The notes beneath the pieces were generated by a model. It worked only from the letters and a program-made list of their open reading frames with translations. It was not told the origin of the DNA and did not search any database. From Bacteriovorax stolpii (lineage in GTDB: Bacteria; Bdellovibrionota; UBA2428), in the NCBI GenBank assembly GCA_945881775.1, contig CAMCVE010000011.1:1-64000 (forward strand): DNA of 64,000 bases, given 5' to 3'. Of this stretch, positions 35,215 through 44,631 are shown in pieces (position 1 is the first letter of the stretch; each line of letters starts with the position of its first letter). The position numbers and the translations under genes were made by a program.

Positions 35215-37194
35215 CTAAAAAATGCGGAAACTCAGACCGGCTCCACCCCAGAATAAATTCGACTGCGATGCAAAATTGATCCGAAACAAGGCATTGAGCT
35301 GCATCCAAGCCGTGAGAGACATAATTCCTCGTGCGCCAATCAAAAGACCAACACGGGGGCTAATGGCGTCGCGAATTCCGGTCTCACTAATGATTTCTTC
35401 ACTCAGGCCTGAAAGACTCGCACTTGTCAGTTGGTATGTGCCTGCCGCCTCTAGGGCTCCACCAATGAAGCCCGCGTCGGAGAAACCGACCCACCGGGCG
35501 CCTGCACCAAAAACGGAATAACTGCTGATGAGCTGATAGGTGTCACCGCTCTGCTGACTCGAAAAACTGAGCTGTTCGCCGGCGAAGCTTTGAAAGAAAG
35601 CTCCCACCTCGAAGCGCGAAGAGGCGCGATAGGGAGACTCGTCGTTGATCAGATTGAAATAAGTTCCAAGACCAAAGCCATAGTTGCGACCCGAAGTTCC
35701 GTAGGCGCCATCAAAATCAATGGTGACGAGCCCATTTCCGGCACCACTCACACGATTGCCACGTGAAATCCGCAACCACTCAGAGGGAAACCAACCCTCT
35801 TCCCCCGTCAGCAAAAGACGCACGTAGGCCCAGTCGCCTTTCTCGCCTCGTTTGAGGATGAGAACCTTGTCACCAGGCTGGACGCTCGCGTAGCGCACCG
35901 AAAGGGGATCGGGCTGTTCATGCAGAGGTCCGCTGCTTGTGGCGATGACAGTGTCGAGATCTTTATTGAACTTGAGAAGATCGTCTTCACCGATATCGCC
36001 CTCGGAAGGCACAAAAATAGGATCCCCTTCGAGAAGGGTTGATGAACTCACGTTGGGCGAAGAGCCTTTTGATCGGCCCATGACAAGGTCGCCCGCAACT
36101 TCTGGACGGGCGAGCTGACCCACAACAGAAAGTTTTACTGCAGGTACCCAACCTTGCATCTTGCGACTCCTCAGAAAAATCCAATCTCCTGTAGGGTCCA
36201 CGGTGAACGCGAGAAATGTTTGGCCTGGCTTGACCTCGAGGAGGTCCGCGGACCATTCCGAAGGAGAGCTCTTGAGGCTCACGGCCTCATTGGGAGAAAC
36301 GAGAAAACGAGGATTGTCTGAAGTGCGCACTTTCTCGTCAAAGTCATTCAACTCATCGGCCAAGGTCCCTTGTGCGGGCGCGTTCTTGCCAGCATAGCGG
36401 TCTTCCCAGGGCCAGCGCCAAGTACGACGGGCGTCGTCGTCGGCATGGACTCGAGGAGTACAGAGACTGGCACCGAGTAGAATCCATGAAAACATCTTTG
36501 GAACAAAGCGGAGGGTCGGTCGGGTCACTCGCTGCTTTTTGCGCTCCTCAAAATCGGCGTGGGTCCCCTTCAGGAGAAGGTGCTCTCGAAGCTCGGGCTT
36601 TTTAAGGAGAGCCTCCTCCGTGAGTTCACGCACACGTCGATTGTAAGCTGCTGGAGTCGGACCGTGGTGGATATGGGGCTTTGGAAAACGTCGCAAATCA
36701 CCTCGGAATTCGGGGTGCATGTGATAAAGCTCGTGCACAATTGTCTCGATGCGCTCCTCAAAACTCAGATAGAAAAATCTTGGGACAAGAATCGTCACCA
36801 AATAGAGAGGCGCGGTTTGCGCTTCGAGGTCTTCAGAGCCGAGCTTGTAGGTGTAAACTCCGGGCACGCCTCGCCTGAGACCTTTGCGGTAAAGTCCGCC
36901 CCCAACGTAGCGCAGAGGCGTGACGTAGGCCCAAACACCGTGCTTTGAGCGCGAGCGAGAAGTGCCCACAGAGATCTTCACTCGCGAAAGATCGAAGCGC
37001 GCAAATTCATAAATCGCACCGCAGAGTTCATGCATGAGTGAGGCAAATAAATCGTTGAGAGTGGCCTGTGGGGCCCGACCGCGAAGAGGTAGACGGGGAG
37101 CATCGGGGGCCAAAATCGGGGCAGGCAGGCGCCTGGGGAGCTCCTTTACAAGGTTTCCAAAGAGAGAGAGCTGCAAAACACGCAGAAGACCCAT
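35215..37194 (-). CDS. Metallopeptidase-like domain joined in frame to an exported SH3-repeat/beta-barrel-like protein
   Basis: A 659-codon frame with two very different halves. Residues 1 to about 225 look cytoplasmic and contain HELYH (HExxH zinc motif) within RIETIVHELYHMHPEF, as in uncharacterised putative metallopeptidases. At Met234 (position 36495) a signal-peptide-like segment begins (MFSWILLGASLC, cleavage near VHA). It is followed by about 230 residues with SH3-like repeats (LLEVKPGQTFLAF, GDKVLILKRGEKGDWAYV, GEEGWFPSEWLRI), then a C-terminal alternating-strand region ending in Phe, like an outer-membrane barrel. No stop or frameshift separates the halves. Two proteins could be made from one frame, or a real fusion. 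Confidence 0.7.
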   Translation of the reverse strand: MGLLRVLQLSLFGNLVKELPRRLPAPILAPDAPRLPLRGRAPQATLNDLFASLMHELCGAIYEFARFDLSRVKISVGTSRSRSKHGVWAYVTPLRYVGGGLYRKGLRRGVPGVYTYKLGSEDLEAQTAPLYLVTILVPRFFYLSFEERIETIVHELYHMHPEFRGDLRRFPKPHIHHGPTPAAYNRRVRELTEEALLKKPELREHLLLKGTHADFEERKKQRVTRPTLRFVPKMFSWILLGASLCTPRVHADDDARRTWRWPWEDRYAGKNAPAQGTLADELNDFDEKVRTSDNPRFLVSPNEAVSLKSSPSEWSADLLEVKPGQTFLAFTVDPTGDWIFLRSRKMQGWVPAVKLSVVGQLARPEVAGDLVMGRSKGSSPNVSSSTLLEGDPIFVPSEGDIGEDDLLKFNKDLDTVIATSSGPLHEQPDPLSVRYASVQPGDKVLILKRGEKGDWAYVRLLLTGEEGWFPSEWLRISRGNRVSGAGNGLVTIDFDGAYGTSGRNYGFGLGTYFNLINDESPYRASSRFEVGAFFQSFAGEQLSFSSQQSGDTYQLISSYSVFGAGARWVGFSDAGFIGGALEAAGTYQLTSASLSGLSEEIISETGIRDAISPRVGLLIGARGIMSLTAWMQLNALFRINFASQSNLFWGGAGLSFRIF

Positions 37195-37272
37195 CTTCTA
37201 AGAAATTTAACACACAAACCCTTGAAACCACGATACTCTCATATTTGTGCAGTGCGTTAGAAGGAGCCCCAA

Positions 37273-37902
37273 GTGAAACCGTTTGCCTTTGACCAAAGGG
37301 ACCCCAACCTCAACAGTGGATCTCCAATCCTCAGCGTCCAAGAAGTTGCAGACGCTGAAATCCTCATTATTGAAGACGAAACTCTGATGTCTGCTCTGAT
37401 GCAGCGCTATCTGAAGACCCTGGGCTCAACCGATTTTGGCGGCCACAAACGAAGCATCGGCCAGGTAAAGGTCCTGAGCATTGAGTCCGGCTGGGAGCTT
37501 CTCAACGCAGATCTGAACCACGTGAAAGTCGCCATCGTCGACGTTCTTTTGCCGCAAGTCACCGGCGTCGACCTCATTCGTGACTTTAGACGCCGCTACC
37601 CGGGCATGGGCCTTCTTCCGATCTCAGGAATGGCCACAGAGCCGATGAAACGCAGCCTGAAAGAGCTCCTTCCGGAGGGTTTCGAGCTCCTACCCAAGCC
37701 GCTCCGGCGCGAGGAGTTCCTCGAAAACTTCCTGAAAGCCTGGACCTATTCGCGGTCCAGCGGCAGCATTCGCGCCGTTCGGGTCGATCCAGCCTCAGAT
37801 CCGATTCCCATCGAAAGCTCACTTTGGAGTACTGGAGTGTCGCAGTCGCACCCCGAGGTGTCTGTCATGAAACGAAAGAAGCTTCCTAAAAAAGCAGCCT
37901 AA
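37273..37902 (+). CDS. Response regulator with atypical insertion
   Basis: 209 residues. The receiver core shows the acidic pair in LIIEDETL, phospho-acceptor Asp90 (VAIVDVLLPQ), Ser in LPISGMA and Lys in LLPKPL. About 15 extra residues lie between the first helix and second strand (HKRSIGQVK), compared with CheY-like domains, and a basic tail (MKRKKLPKKAA) ends the protein. The tail could bind nucleic acid or a partner; no output domain is evident, so it may be a single-domain regulator. An upstream leader segment of about 27 residues precedes the domain. Its cognate kinase is not adjacent. Confidence 0.85.
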   Translation: MKPFAFDQRDPNLNSGSPILSVQEVADAEILIIEDETLMSALMQRYLKTLGSTDFGGHKRSIGQVKVLSIESGWELLNADLNHVKVAIVDVLLPQVTGVDLIRDFRRRYPGMGLLPISGMATEPMKRSLKELLPEGFELLPKPLRREEFLENFLKAWTYSRSSGSIRAVRVDPASDPIPIESSLWSTGVSQSHPEVSVMKRKKLPKKAA

Positions 37903-37916
37903 AGATGAAATCGAGC

Positions 37917-37932
37917 CCCAAAGCTGGGGCTT
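37917..37932. terminator. Short hairpin after the response regulator gene
   Basis: GCCCC and GGGGC form a small stem 15 bases after the stop codon. It lacks a T run. It is the first of several structures in the 397-base gap up to the S1 gene. Confidence 0.35.
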
Positions 37933-37974
37933 CGGGAGGGACGGGACTCCAAATTCCCGTGGGAGGATACTGAA

Positions 37975-38058
37975 ATGAATCGCGTAGAACGTCGAATGCT
38001 CGGTCAGAACCTTGTGCTCCTCGAAATTTCAAATGCTGCGTCGACGGGCCCACCCTGA
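37975..38058 (+). CDS. Possible 27-residue peptide
   Basis: A 27-codon frame (begins MNRVERRML) with GGGAGGAT 7-8 bases upstream of the ATG lies in the gap between the response regulator and rpsA. It has no recognised family, and the peptide is too short to judge by composition. It precedes a terminator, so it would sit at the 3' end of the regulator transcript. Could be a small protein or chance. Confidence 0.3.
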   Translation: MNRVERRMLGQNLVLLEISNAASTGPP

Positions 38059-38092
38059 CGACTGCATCCTAGATCACAAGAAAGCCTGTTTT

Positions 38093-38138
38093 AGGACTGA
38101 GGGAGCAACAAACGCCCCTCGGTCCTTTGTCATTTTTT
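38093..38138 (+). terminator. Rho-independent terminator upstream of rpsA
   Basis: AGGACTGAGGG pairs with CCCTCGGTCCT (one G-U pair), with a loop of about 12 bases, followed by a run of eight T after a short spacer. It ends the regulator unit; the remaining 160 bases up to 38300 must contain the rpsA promoter and leader, where I see no perfect consensus. Confidence 0.75.
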
Positions 38139-38299
38139 TTCGCTGAATTTTGTCCCATCATCCGTCGAAAATAGACTTTGAATTTTTGTTCAAAAACTTT
38201 GACTCATCCCCCGAAGTCCCGTAGCTTTCCGGTGTTTTCTAGAGGACCCGTCGGCCCCCCCCAAAAGCCGCAGTTCCAAAGAGACAAAAATCCACACGA

Positions 38300-40096
<1,797 letters not shown>

Positions 40097-40119
40097 GTCT
40101 CTCTTTAGAATAAAGCCTC

Positions 40120-40161
40120 GAAGGGCGCGCTTCCTGCTTGGGAGTGCGCCCTTCTTCTTTT
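40120..40161 (+). terminator. Rho-independent terminator after rpsA
   Basis: A stem of 15 bp with one or two weak pairs (GAAGGGCGCGCTTCC with GGGAGTGCGCCCTTC) and a five-base loop, followed by TTCTTTT, starts about 24 bases after the S1 stop. Confidence 0.85.
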
Positions 40162-40263
40162 GAGCCGCCTCCGCCAAAGAGCGATGTGTCATCGCCCCAA
40201 CTCTATCAATTTTCCTCTTCGTGGCCTCGATCACCTGCAAAACTGCGCCTAAACTCCAAGTCT

Positions 40264-41277
40264 ATGAAATCCAAACAACCTCTGCTCTGGATGCTCCTTG
40301 GCTTCGCAACCCTTGTGGTCGCGTTCATTTATTCGACCAGTCGCTCACTCGAGGTGATGAGTTCCTTCATCGGCTCACCGCTCTCTATGTCGGGTGATCT
40401 CAGCGAGGAAGATGATTACACGGTCGACGAAGCGGATGTCGCTATCGTCGGACTCGAGGGCGTCATCGAAAATGGCGATGACTGGGTGAAACGCTTTCAG
40501 TCGCTGAGCAAGAAAGACAACCTGCGTGCGCTGGTGATTCGCATCGACAGCCCTGGCGGCGCCGTCGCCCCCTCACAGGAAATGTACAACGCCGTCGTGA
40601 AAGTGCGCGAGAAGACACCCGTGTACTGCTCGATGGGAGACCTGGCCGCGAGCGGGGGCTACTACGTGGCCGCTGCCTGCTCGAAAGTCTTTGCCAATCC
40701 CGGAACACTCACCGGATCCATTGGTGTGATTATGTCGTTCATGAACCTCAAGGGACTCTACAACTGGGCTAAGCTCGAGCCACTGACCCTCAAGGCCGGC
40801 AAGTTTAAAGATATCGGATCCGATTCGCGCGCCATGACGCCTGATGAACGCGACCTGATGGAAAAACTCCTTTCAGCGGTTCACACTCAGTTCAAAGCAG
40901 CCATTGCTAAGGGCCGCCCCTCACTCTCAAAAGAGACAATCGAGACTTATGCCGATGGCCGCGTCTTTACGGGTGAACAAGCGAAAGAACTGGGATTTGT
41001 CGACGAGATCGGCGGTCTCGCCGAAACCCTTGAGATGCTTCAAAAAGATTTGGGCATTAAGGAAGAACTTCGCGTGGCCTATGCCGATGAGAAGCACTCC
41101 CGCCTGAGCGAATGGCTTGAGCAAGCGTCTCACCTGAAAAATCCCAATGTTGTTCACGATGCGATTCTCTCGAAAATTTCCACTTGGGCACCGCAGATGA
41201 GCGCCCAACTGCGACCCGGCCAGCCCTATCTGCTTCCCTACCACTGGTTCCAAGGATCGGGCGTGAGCACGCGATGA
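40264..41277 (+). CDS. sppA: Signal peptide peptidase SppA, short (36K) type
   Basis: 337 residues from the ATG at 40264, where a single membrane anchor (LLWMLLGFATLVVAFIYS) begins; the longer upstream frame is not convincing. The catalytic Ser130 is in GDLAASGGYYVAAAC, the general-base Lys is in AGKFKDIGSDSR, and the S/K-protease hallmarks RIDSPGGAVAPSQEM and GTLTGSIGVIM are present. It degrades leftover signal peptides at the inner membrane. It is the single-domain form, which makes homo-octamers. It starts a run of genes joined by ATGA overlaps (HIT next). Confidence 0.93.
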   Translation: MKSKQPLLWMLLGFATLVVAFIYSTSRSLEVMSSFIGSPLSMSGDLSEEDDYTVDEADVAIVGLEGVIENGDDWVKRFQSLSKKDNLRALVIRIDSPGGAVAPSQEMYNAVVKVREKTPVYCSMGDLAASGGYYVAAACSKVFANPGTLTGSIGVIMSFMNLKGLYNWAKLEPLTLKAGKFKDIGSDSRAMTPDERDLMEKLLSAVHTQFKAAIAKGRPSLSKETIETYADGRVFTGEQAKELGFVDEIGGLAETLEMLQKDLGIKEELRVAYADEKHSRLSEWLEQASHLKNPNVVHDAILSKISTWAPQMSAQLRPGQPYLLPYHWFQGSGVSTR

Positions 41278-41831
41278 GCTCGGAGATACCGCGCCTCTGG
41301 GCCCCGTGGAGAGGGGAATGGATTCAGTCCCAGAAAGAGCTTCGCAAGGATGCTCAGACTGAAAAGGACAAATGTCCCTTCTGTGAGATGCCTGCTCAGG
41401 GACCCAGCGACGAGACGCTGGTGCTTTTTGTGAACGAGCGAATTGCCGTGATCATGAATAAGTTTCCCTACAATCCAGGACACCTCATGGTGATCCCGCG
41501 AACGCACGCCGCTCTACCCAAGGACCTTAGCCCCGCAGTCTGGAACGAAATCAACCAAGCTATCCCCCTGGTTATGGAATGCATTCAACGCTCCTATTCG
41601 CCGCAGGGATTTAATCTTGGAATGAACCTGGGTCAGGCCGGAGGAGCCGGTATCCCAGGGCACCTGCACTGGCACATTTTGCCGCGTTGGGTTGGAGACA
41701 CGAACTTCATGCCCCTTCTCGCCGAAACCAAGGCGATCAATGCCCATAACCTCACGATCTACGCGCGTCTCGAAGCTGAGTTCAAAGACTTTGCAGAGAA
41801 GCTCGCAGACGCTATGATGAAGTCAAAATGA
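41274..41831 (+). CDS. HIT-family hydrolase (HIT/AP4A-type)
   Basis: 185 residues beginning in the sppA stop codon. The histidine triad H-x-H-x-H is GHLHWHILPRW, preceded by the loop LGMNLGQAGGAGIPG. A CPFC motif near residue 40 marks the FHIT/Ap4A-hydrolase-like branch with a zinc or structural Cys pair. Such enzymes cut dinucleoside polyphosphates or nucleotide conjugates. Its genomic partners are sppA before and a LapA-like membrane protein after. Substrate not determined. Confidence 0.92.
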   Translation: MSSEIPRLWAPWRGEWIQSQKELRKDAQTEKDKCPFCEMPAQGPSDETLVLFVNERIAVIMNKFPYNPGHLMVIPRTHAALPKDLSPAVWNEINQAIPLVMECIQRSYSPQGFNLGMNLGQAGGAGIPGHLHWHILPRWVGDTNFMPLLAETKAINAHNLTIYARLEAEFKDFAEKLADAMMKSK

Positions 41832-42175
41832 GATTCGTTAAAGTCGGAGCCTGGGTCCTCTTCACTCTTTTTCTTTTGGCTGTGGCCGTCGCGCTCATCG
41901 GACAAAACACCGAAGCTCTCACGGTGACGCTCTTCACCTACACAACTGCTCTGATGCCCAAGTGGGTGCTGCTGCTGGGATGTCTTTTCCTGGGCGCCTT
42001 GCTCGCCTCGCTCTTCTTCATTGTCGAGCTCATCGTTCTTGAGACCAAAAACATTCGCCTGCGTCGTCAGAATCGCGCCCTCGCCAAGACCCTCGAAGTC
42101 CAGGGCATGAAAGCTCCCTCCGATGATAAATCCCCGCGCATTGTCGCCGACGAAGACGATCTGAGCGATGTCTAG
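41828..42175 (+). CDS. LapA-like (DUF1049) two-helix membrane protein
   Basis: 115 residues with two hydrophobic helices (residues about 8-25 and 45-67). The connecting loop NTEALTVTLFTYTTALMPKW follows the DUF1049/LapA layout, then a coiled, basic and finally acidic tail (DEDDLSDV). LapA/LapB proteins tune lipopolysaccharide synthesis in enterobacteria; here no LapB is adjacent, so the role may differ. Starts inside the HIT gene stop and overlaps the next start by 8 bases, which puts it in the same operon. Confidence 0.75.
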   Translation: MRFVKVGAWVLFTLFLLAVAVALIGQNTEALTVTLFTYTTALMPKWVLLLGCLFLGALLASLFFIVELIVLETKNIRLRRQNRALAKTLEVQGMKAPSDDKSPRIVADEDDLSDV

Positions 42176-42494
42176 ACCCGGCTTCGCCTCACTTGGGCGC
42201 TGCCTTTTTGGGTCCCTAAGTTTTCTTTTTTCTACACACGTCTTCGCAGCCACGCCCCCTCCTGGATCTTGGGAAGCCTGGCTTGCTGAGCTTCGTCTCG
42301 GCGGCAGTCCGCCTCCCGCCAGACCCGACTCCAAGAACATTGCACTTCCACTGCCCCTTTGGGTGGACTGTCATTTGAGCTGGGTGGCCGACCGGCCGAA
42401 GAGCAAAACGCGACCTTATCTGTCGGGTGAAATTGTGCTCGTGGGAAATTCGAAACTCTGTCGTGGGCAACTCGAGGAGTGGGCCATCGAATGA
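42168..42494 (+). CDS. Small exported protein of unknown function
   Basis: 108 residues, with a signal peptide (residues 1-28, cleavage after VFAA) and a mature part with Pro-rich segment (PPPARPDS) and beta strands (WVDCHLSWVADRPKS, GEIVLVGNSKLC). Two mature cysteines could pair. It overlaps the LapA-like gene upstream and the methyltransferase gene downstream, so it is an embedded operon member. No family recognised. Confidence 0.65.
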   Translation: MSRPGFASLGRCLFGSLSFLFSTHVFAATPPPGSWEAWLAELRLGGSPPPARPDSKNIALPLPLWVDCHLSWVADRPKSKTRPYLSGEIVLVGNSKLCRGQLEEWAIE

Positions 42495-43693
42495 GTTTCG
42501 AAGATTCCATCGGGCAAGCACTGAAACTCATGCCGCGCCACCGCGAAGCCGCGAGCCGTCGCGCAAGCTCTCTAGGCCTTGATGATCTGATTGATGAAGC
42601 TCGGGCCCAAGGTCAACTTGATTCCGGAGCACTTGATCTTCTCCTGATGGGCACTCGCTACCGCGCCCGTGCGCTCAGATCGTTAAAAGATTTCCTTAAA
42701 GGCAAACCCCTGAAGCCCCGCGAGATCGAAGATCTTCTGGTTCTCATTTTCGCATCTTTGTTGTCTCGAGATAAGATGCCGGCGCCTGTGCAACTCAATA
42801 CCTTTGTTGAAATTGCTGCTAAGAGTTTTGGACCACACCTGAAGGGACTCGTGAATGCGTGGGGACGCCAAACACTGCGCGACCGCGAAAACTTCGAGCG
42901 CGAACGCCGAGAGCAACCCACAGAGTGGCTTCCCCTAGCGTGGCGCGAACGCTGGGCGAAGCACCCTGCCCTTCTCGACGAGGCCGCACGTCGCGGATTC
43001 GAACGCCCTGAGGCTGGAGTTTCAGCCTTCGGAAAAGATTTGGAGTTTGCGCGTCGACCGTTTTCTGAATGGCAAGAGCGCCGTCCATTTCAAGCGATGG
43101 ACCCGGGCTCTTGGGATCTCGTGCGCTGGATCGATGGAGAGCTCCAAGGCATCCCCACTCCAAATTTTCTAGATGCGTGCGCGGCGCCAGGTGGAAAGTT
43201 TATCGCACTCGCACTCCTCAGATCCCGCCACGGTGGACTGAAACATGCACTGGGCACCGACTCGAAATTTCCGCGGCTGACACGCCTCAAAGAAAATCTC
43301 GCAACCTGGCAGGCTGAGCTTCCCAGCGACATTCAAACTCAAGTTCTCGCTTGGGGCGAGGACCTCGTTCCCGAATCCATTGGCTCCAAGACGTGGGATC
43401 TTGTTCTGGCCGATTTGCCCTGCTCGGGATCGGGAACGCTGCACACTCGCCCTGATCTTCTCGACCGCAATCCGTTTGATCGCCTCGAAACGCTTCAAAA
43501 GATTCAGGCCTCAATTCTCGCGGCGCTTGGAGAACTGCGCCCCCGCCATCTTTTTGTTTCTATCTGCAGTGTCGATCCGATCGAGATCGAATTTGTCTCC
43601 CGCTGTCTCAAGCGCGATCCCAGTTTTAAATCGTGGGACCGCGCCCACTCCAAGGCTGAGCCCCGCGAAGGACTCACGGCCTGGCGGTTGTGA
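42491..43693 (+). CDS. RsmB/NOP2-family RNA m5C methyltransferase
   Basis: 400 residues from the ATG overlapping the previous stop. The C-terminal half is a Rossmann methyltransferase: SAM motif LDACAAPGGKFIALALL, DLPCSGSGTLHTRPDL with the first catalytic Cys, and the second Cys in SICSVDPIEIE. The N-terminal part (residues 1-130) is helical, as in RsmB with its NusB-like domain, although shorter and divergent. Enzymes of this family make 5-methylcytosine in rRNA or tRNA. No SAM-binding alterations seen. The last gene of the sppA operon or just before the following gene (30 bases). Confidence 0.88.
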   Translation: MSFEDSIGQALKLMPRHREAASRRASSLGLDDLIDEARAQGQLDSGALDLLLMGTRYRARALRSLKDFLKGKPLKPREIEDLLVLIFASLLSRDKMPAPVQLNTFVEIAAKSFGPHLKGLVNAWGRQTLRDRENFERERREQPTEWLPLAWRERWAKHPALLDEAARRGFERPEAGVSAFGKDLEFARRPFSEWQERRPFQAMDPGSWDLVRWIDGELQGIPTPNFLDACAAPGGKFIALALLRSRHGGLKHALGTDSKFPRLTRLKENLATWQAELPSDIQTQVLAWGEDLVPESIGSKTWDLVLADLPCSGSGTLHTRPDLLDRNPFDRLETLQKIQASILAALGELRPRHLFVSICSVDPIEIEFVSRCLKRDPSFKSWDRAHSKAEPREGLTAWRL

Positions 43694-43723
43694 ATCTCGC
43701 AACTTGCCCCTAGACTGAAGGTC

Positions 43724-44599
43724 ATGTCCGACTCAGACGCAGCAATGAAGCAGCTACAAGAACGCCTGATGCGCCTCGAGCGTGAGTTGAAAATTCTTTT
43801 TGAGTCGACTCAAGAAGATCTCCAGATGGCACGTGCGCTCCAAAGCCAACTCATGCCCAATCGCCTGCCGGAGATGATCGGTCTTCAGTGCCAGGCGCGC
43901 TACATCAGCGCCCGCGAGCTGAGCTCCGAGTCCTACGACCTGATTCCCGTGCATCGCAACCGGGAGCTCTGGATCATTCAATCTTGGACTTCGAGCTTTG
44001 GCCTGAGCAGCGTGCTTCTCCAAAGCCTCATCCACGCCAAATCAACAGAGCTTGTGTCGACGGCTCAAGGTCCCAGCGTCGAAAAAGTTTTTGATGATCT
44101 CACTGAGTCCCTAAGCAGCGCACAAAAAAAAGGATCTTACCGCCTTATGGTCGCGCGCCTTGATCTCAACAAGTTGCTTCTTGAGGGAGTGGGCATTGGG
44201 CAAGCGCCGGTTTTTTCGCGCAAATACGAGAAAGGCTCTCTGGGAGACATGGCTTACGTCGAGCCCGAAGCGATCCTAAAGAACGCTTCTCTCATGCAAC
44301 GTGCGCCGAGTTCTGAGCCAATCAGCGCCCTGCGTGCTTACCGCTTTTCGCAAAATCTCGAAGCGGGATCACGTTTCTTTATTACGGGAACCGAATGGAA
44401 CGGGGATGCAGAACTGTCGCAGTACGCGAAACCTTTGAACCTCAAAGGCCTTCTTGGTGATTCTTCAGAAGACAATTTGCTTGCGAATCTGAACCATCTT
44501 GCGATTTCGATGGAAGATCATATGAAGACGCGGGAGAAAAAATCCGACATCACTGTGATCGGGTTTGAGCTCAATTCGCGACTTCTTCACTTGGCGTGA
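43724..44599 (+). CDS. SpoIIE/RsbU-type phosphatase-like protein with lost metal ligands
   Basis: 291 residues: coiled coil (about 1-30), then a PP2C/SpoIIE fold. The typical linker MARALQSQLMPNRLPEMIG is intact. The metal-binding motif usually GGDYYD is SSESYDL, the DVSGxG motif is SWTSSFGLS, and TDGVTE is TGTEWNGD. Only the last Asp (KSDITVIGFEL) is kept. With three of four acidic ligands changed it is unlikely to dephosphorylate proteins, so it may act as a binding regulator. This is my alignment by eye. A perfect hairpin overlaps its stop codon. Confidence 0.72.
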   Translation: MSDSDAAMKQLQERLMRLERELKILFESTQEDLQMARALQSQLMPNRLPEMIGLQCQARYISARELSSESYDLIPVHRNRELWIIQSWTSSFGLSSVLLQSLIHAKSTELVSTAQGPSVEKVFDDLTESLSSAQKKGSYRLMVARLDLNKLLLEGVGIGQAPVFSRKYEKGSLGDMAYVEPEAILKNASLMQRAPSSEPISALRAYRFSQNLEAGSRFFITGTEWNGDAELSQYAKPLNLKGLLGDSSEDNLLANLNHLAISMEDHMKTREKKSDITVIGFELNSRLLHLA

Positions 44600-44611
44600 A
44601 GAAGTCGCGAA
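44575..44611. repeat. Perfect 16-bp hairpin overlapping a stop codon
   Basis: TTCGCGACTTCTTCAC and its exact complement are separated by five bases. It covers the last codons and stop of the pseudophosphatase gene and no T run follows. It could protect the mRNA 3' end between two converging genes. Confidence 0.75.
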
Positions 44612-44631
44612 CTCTGAATTTAAAATCTATC

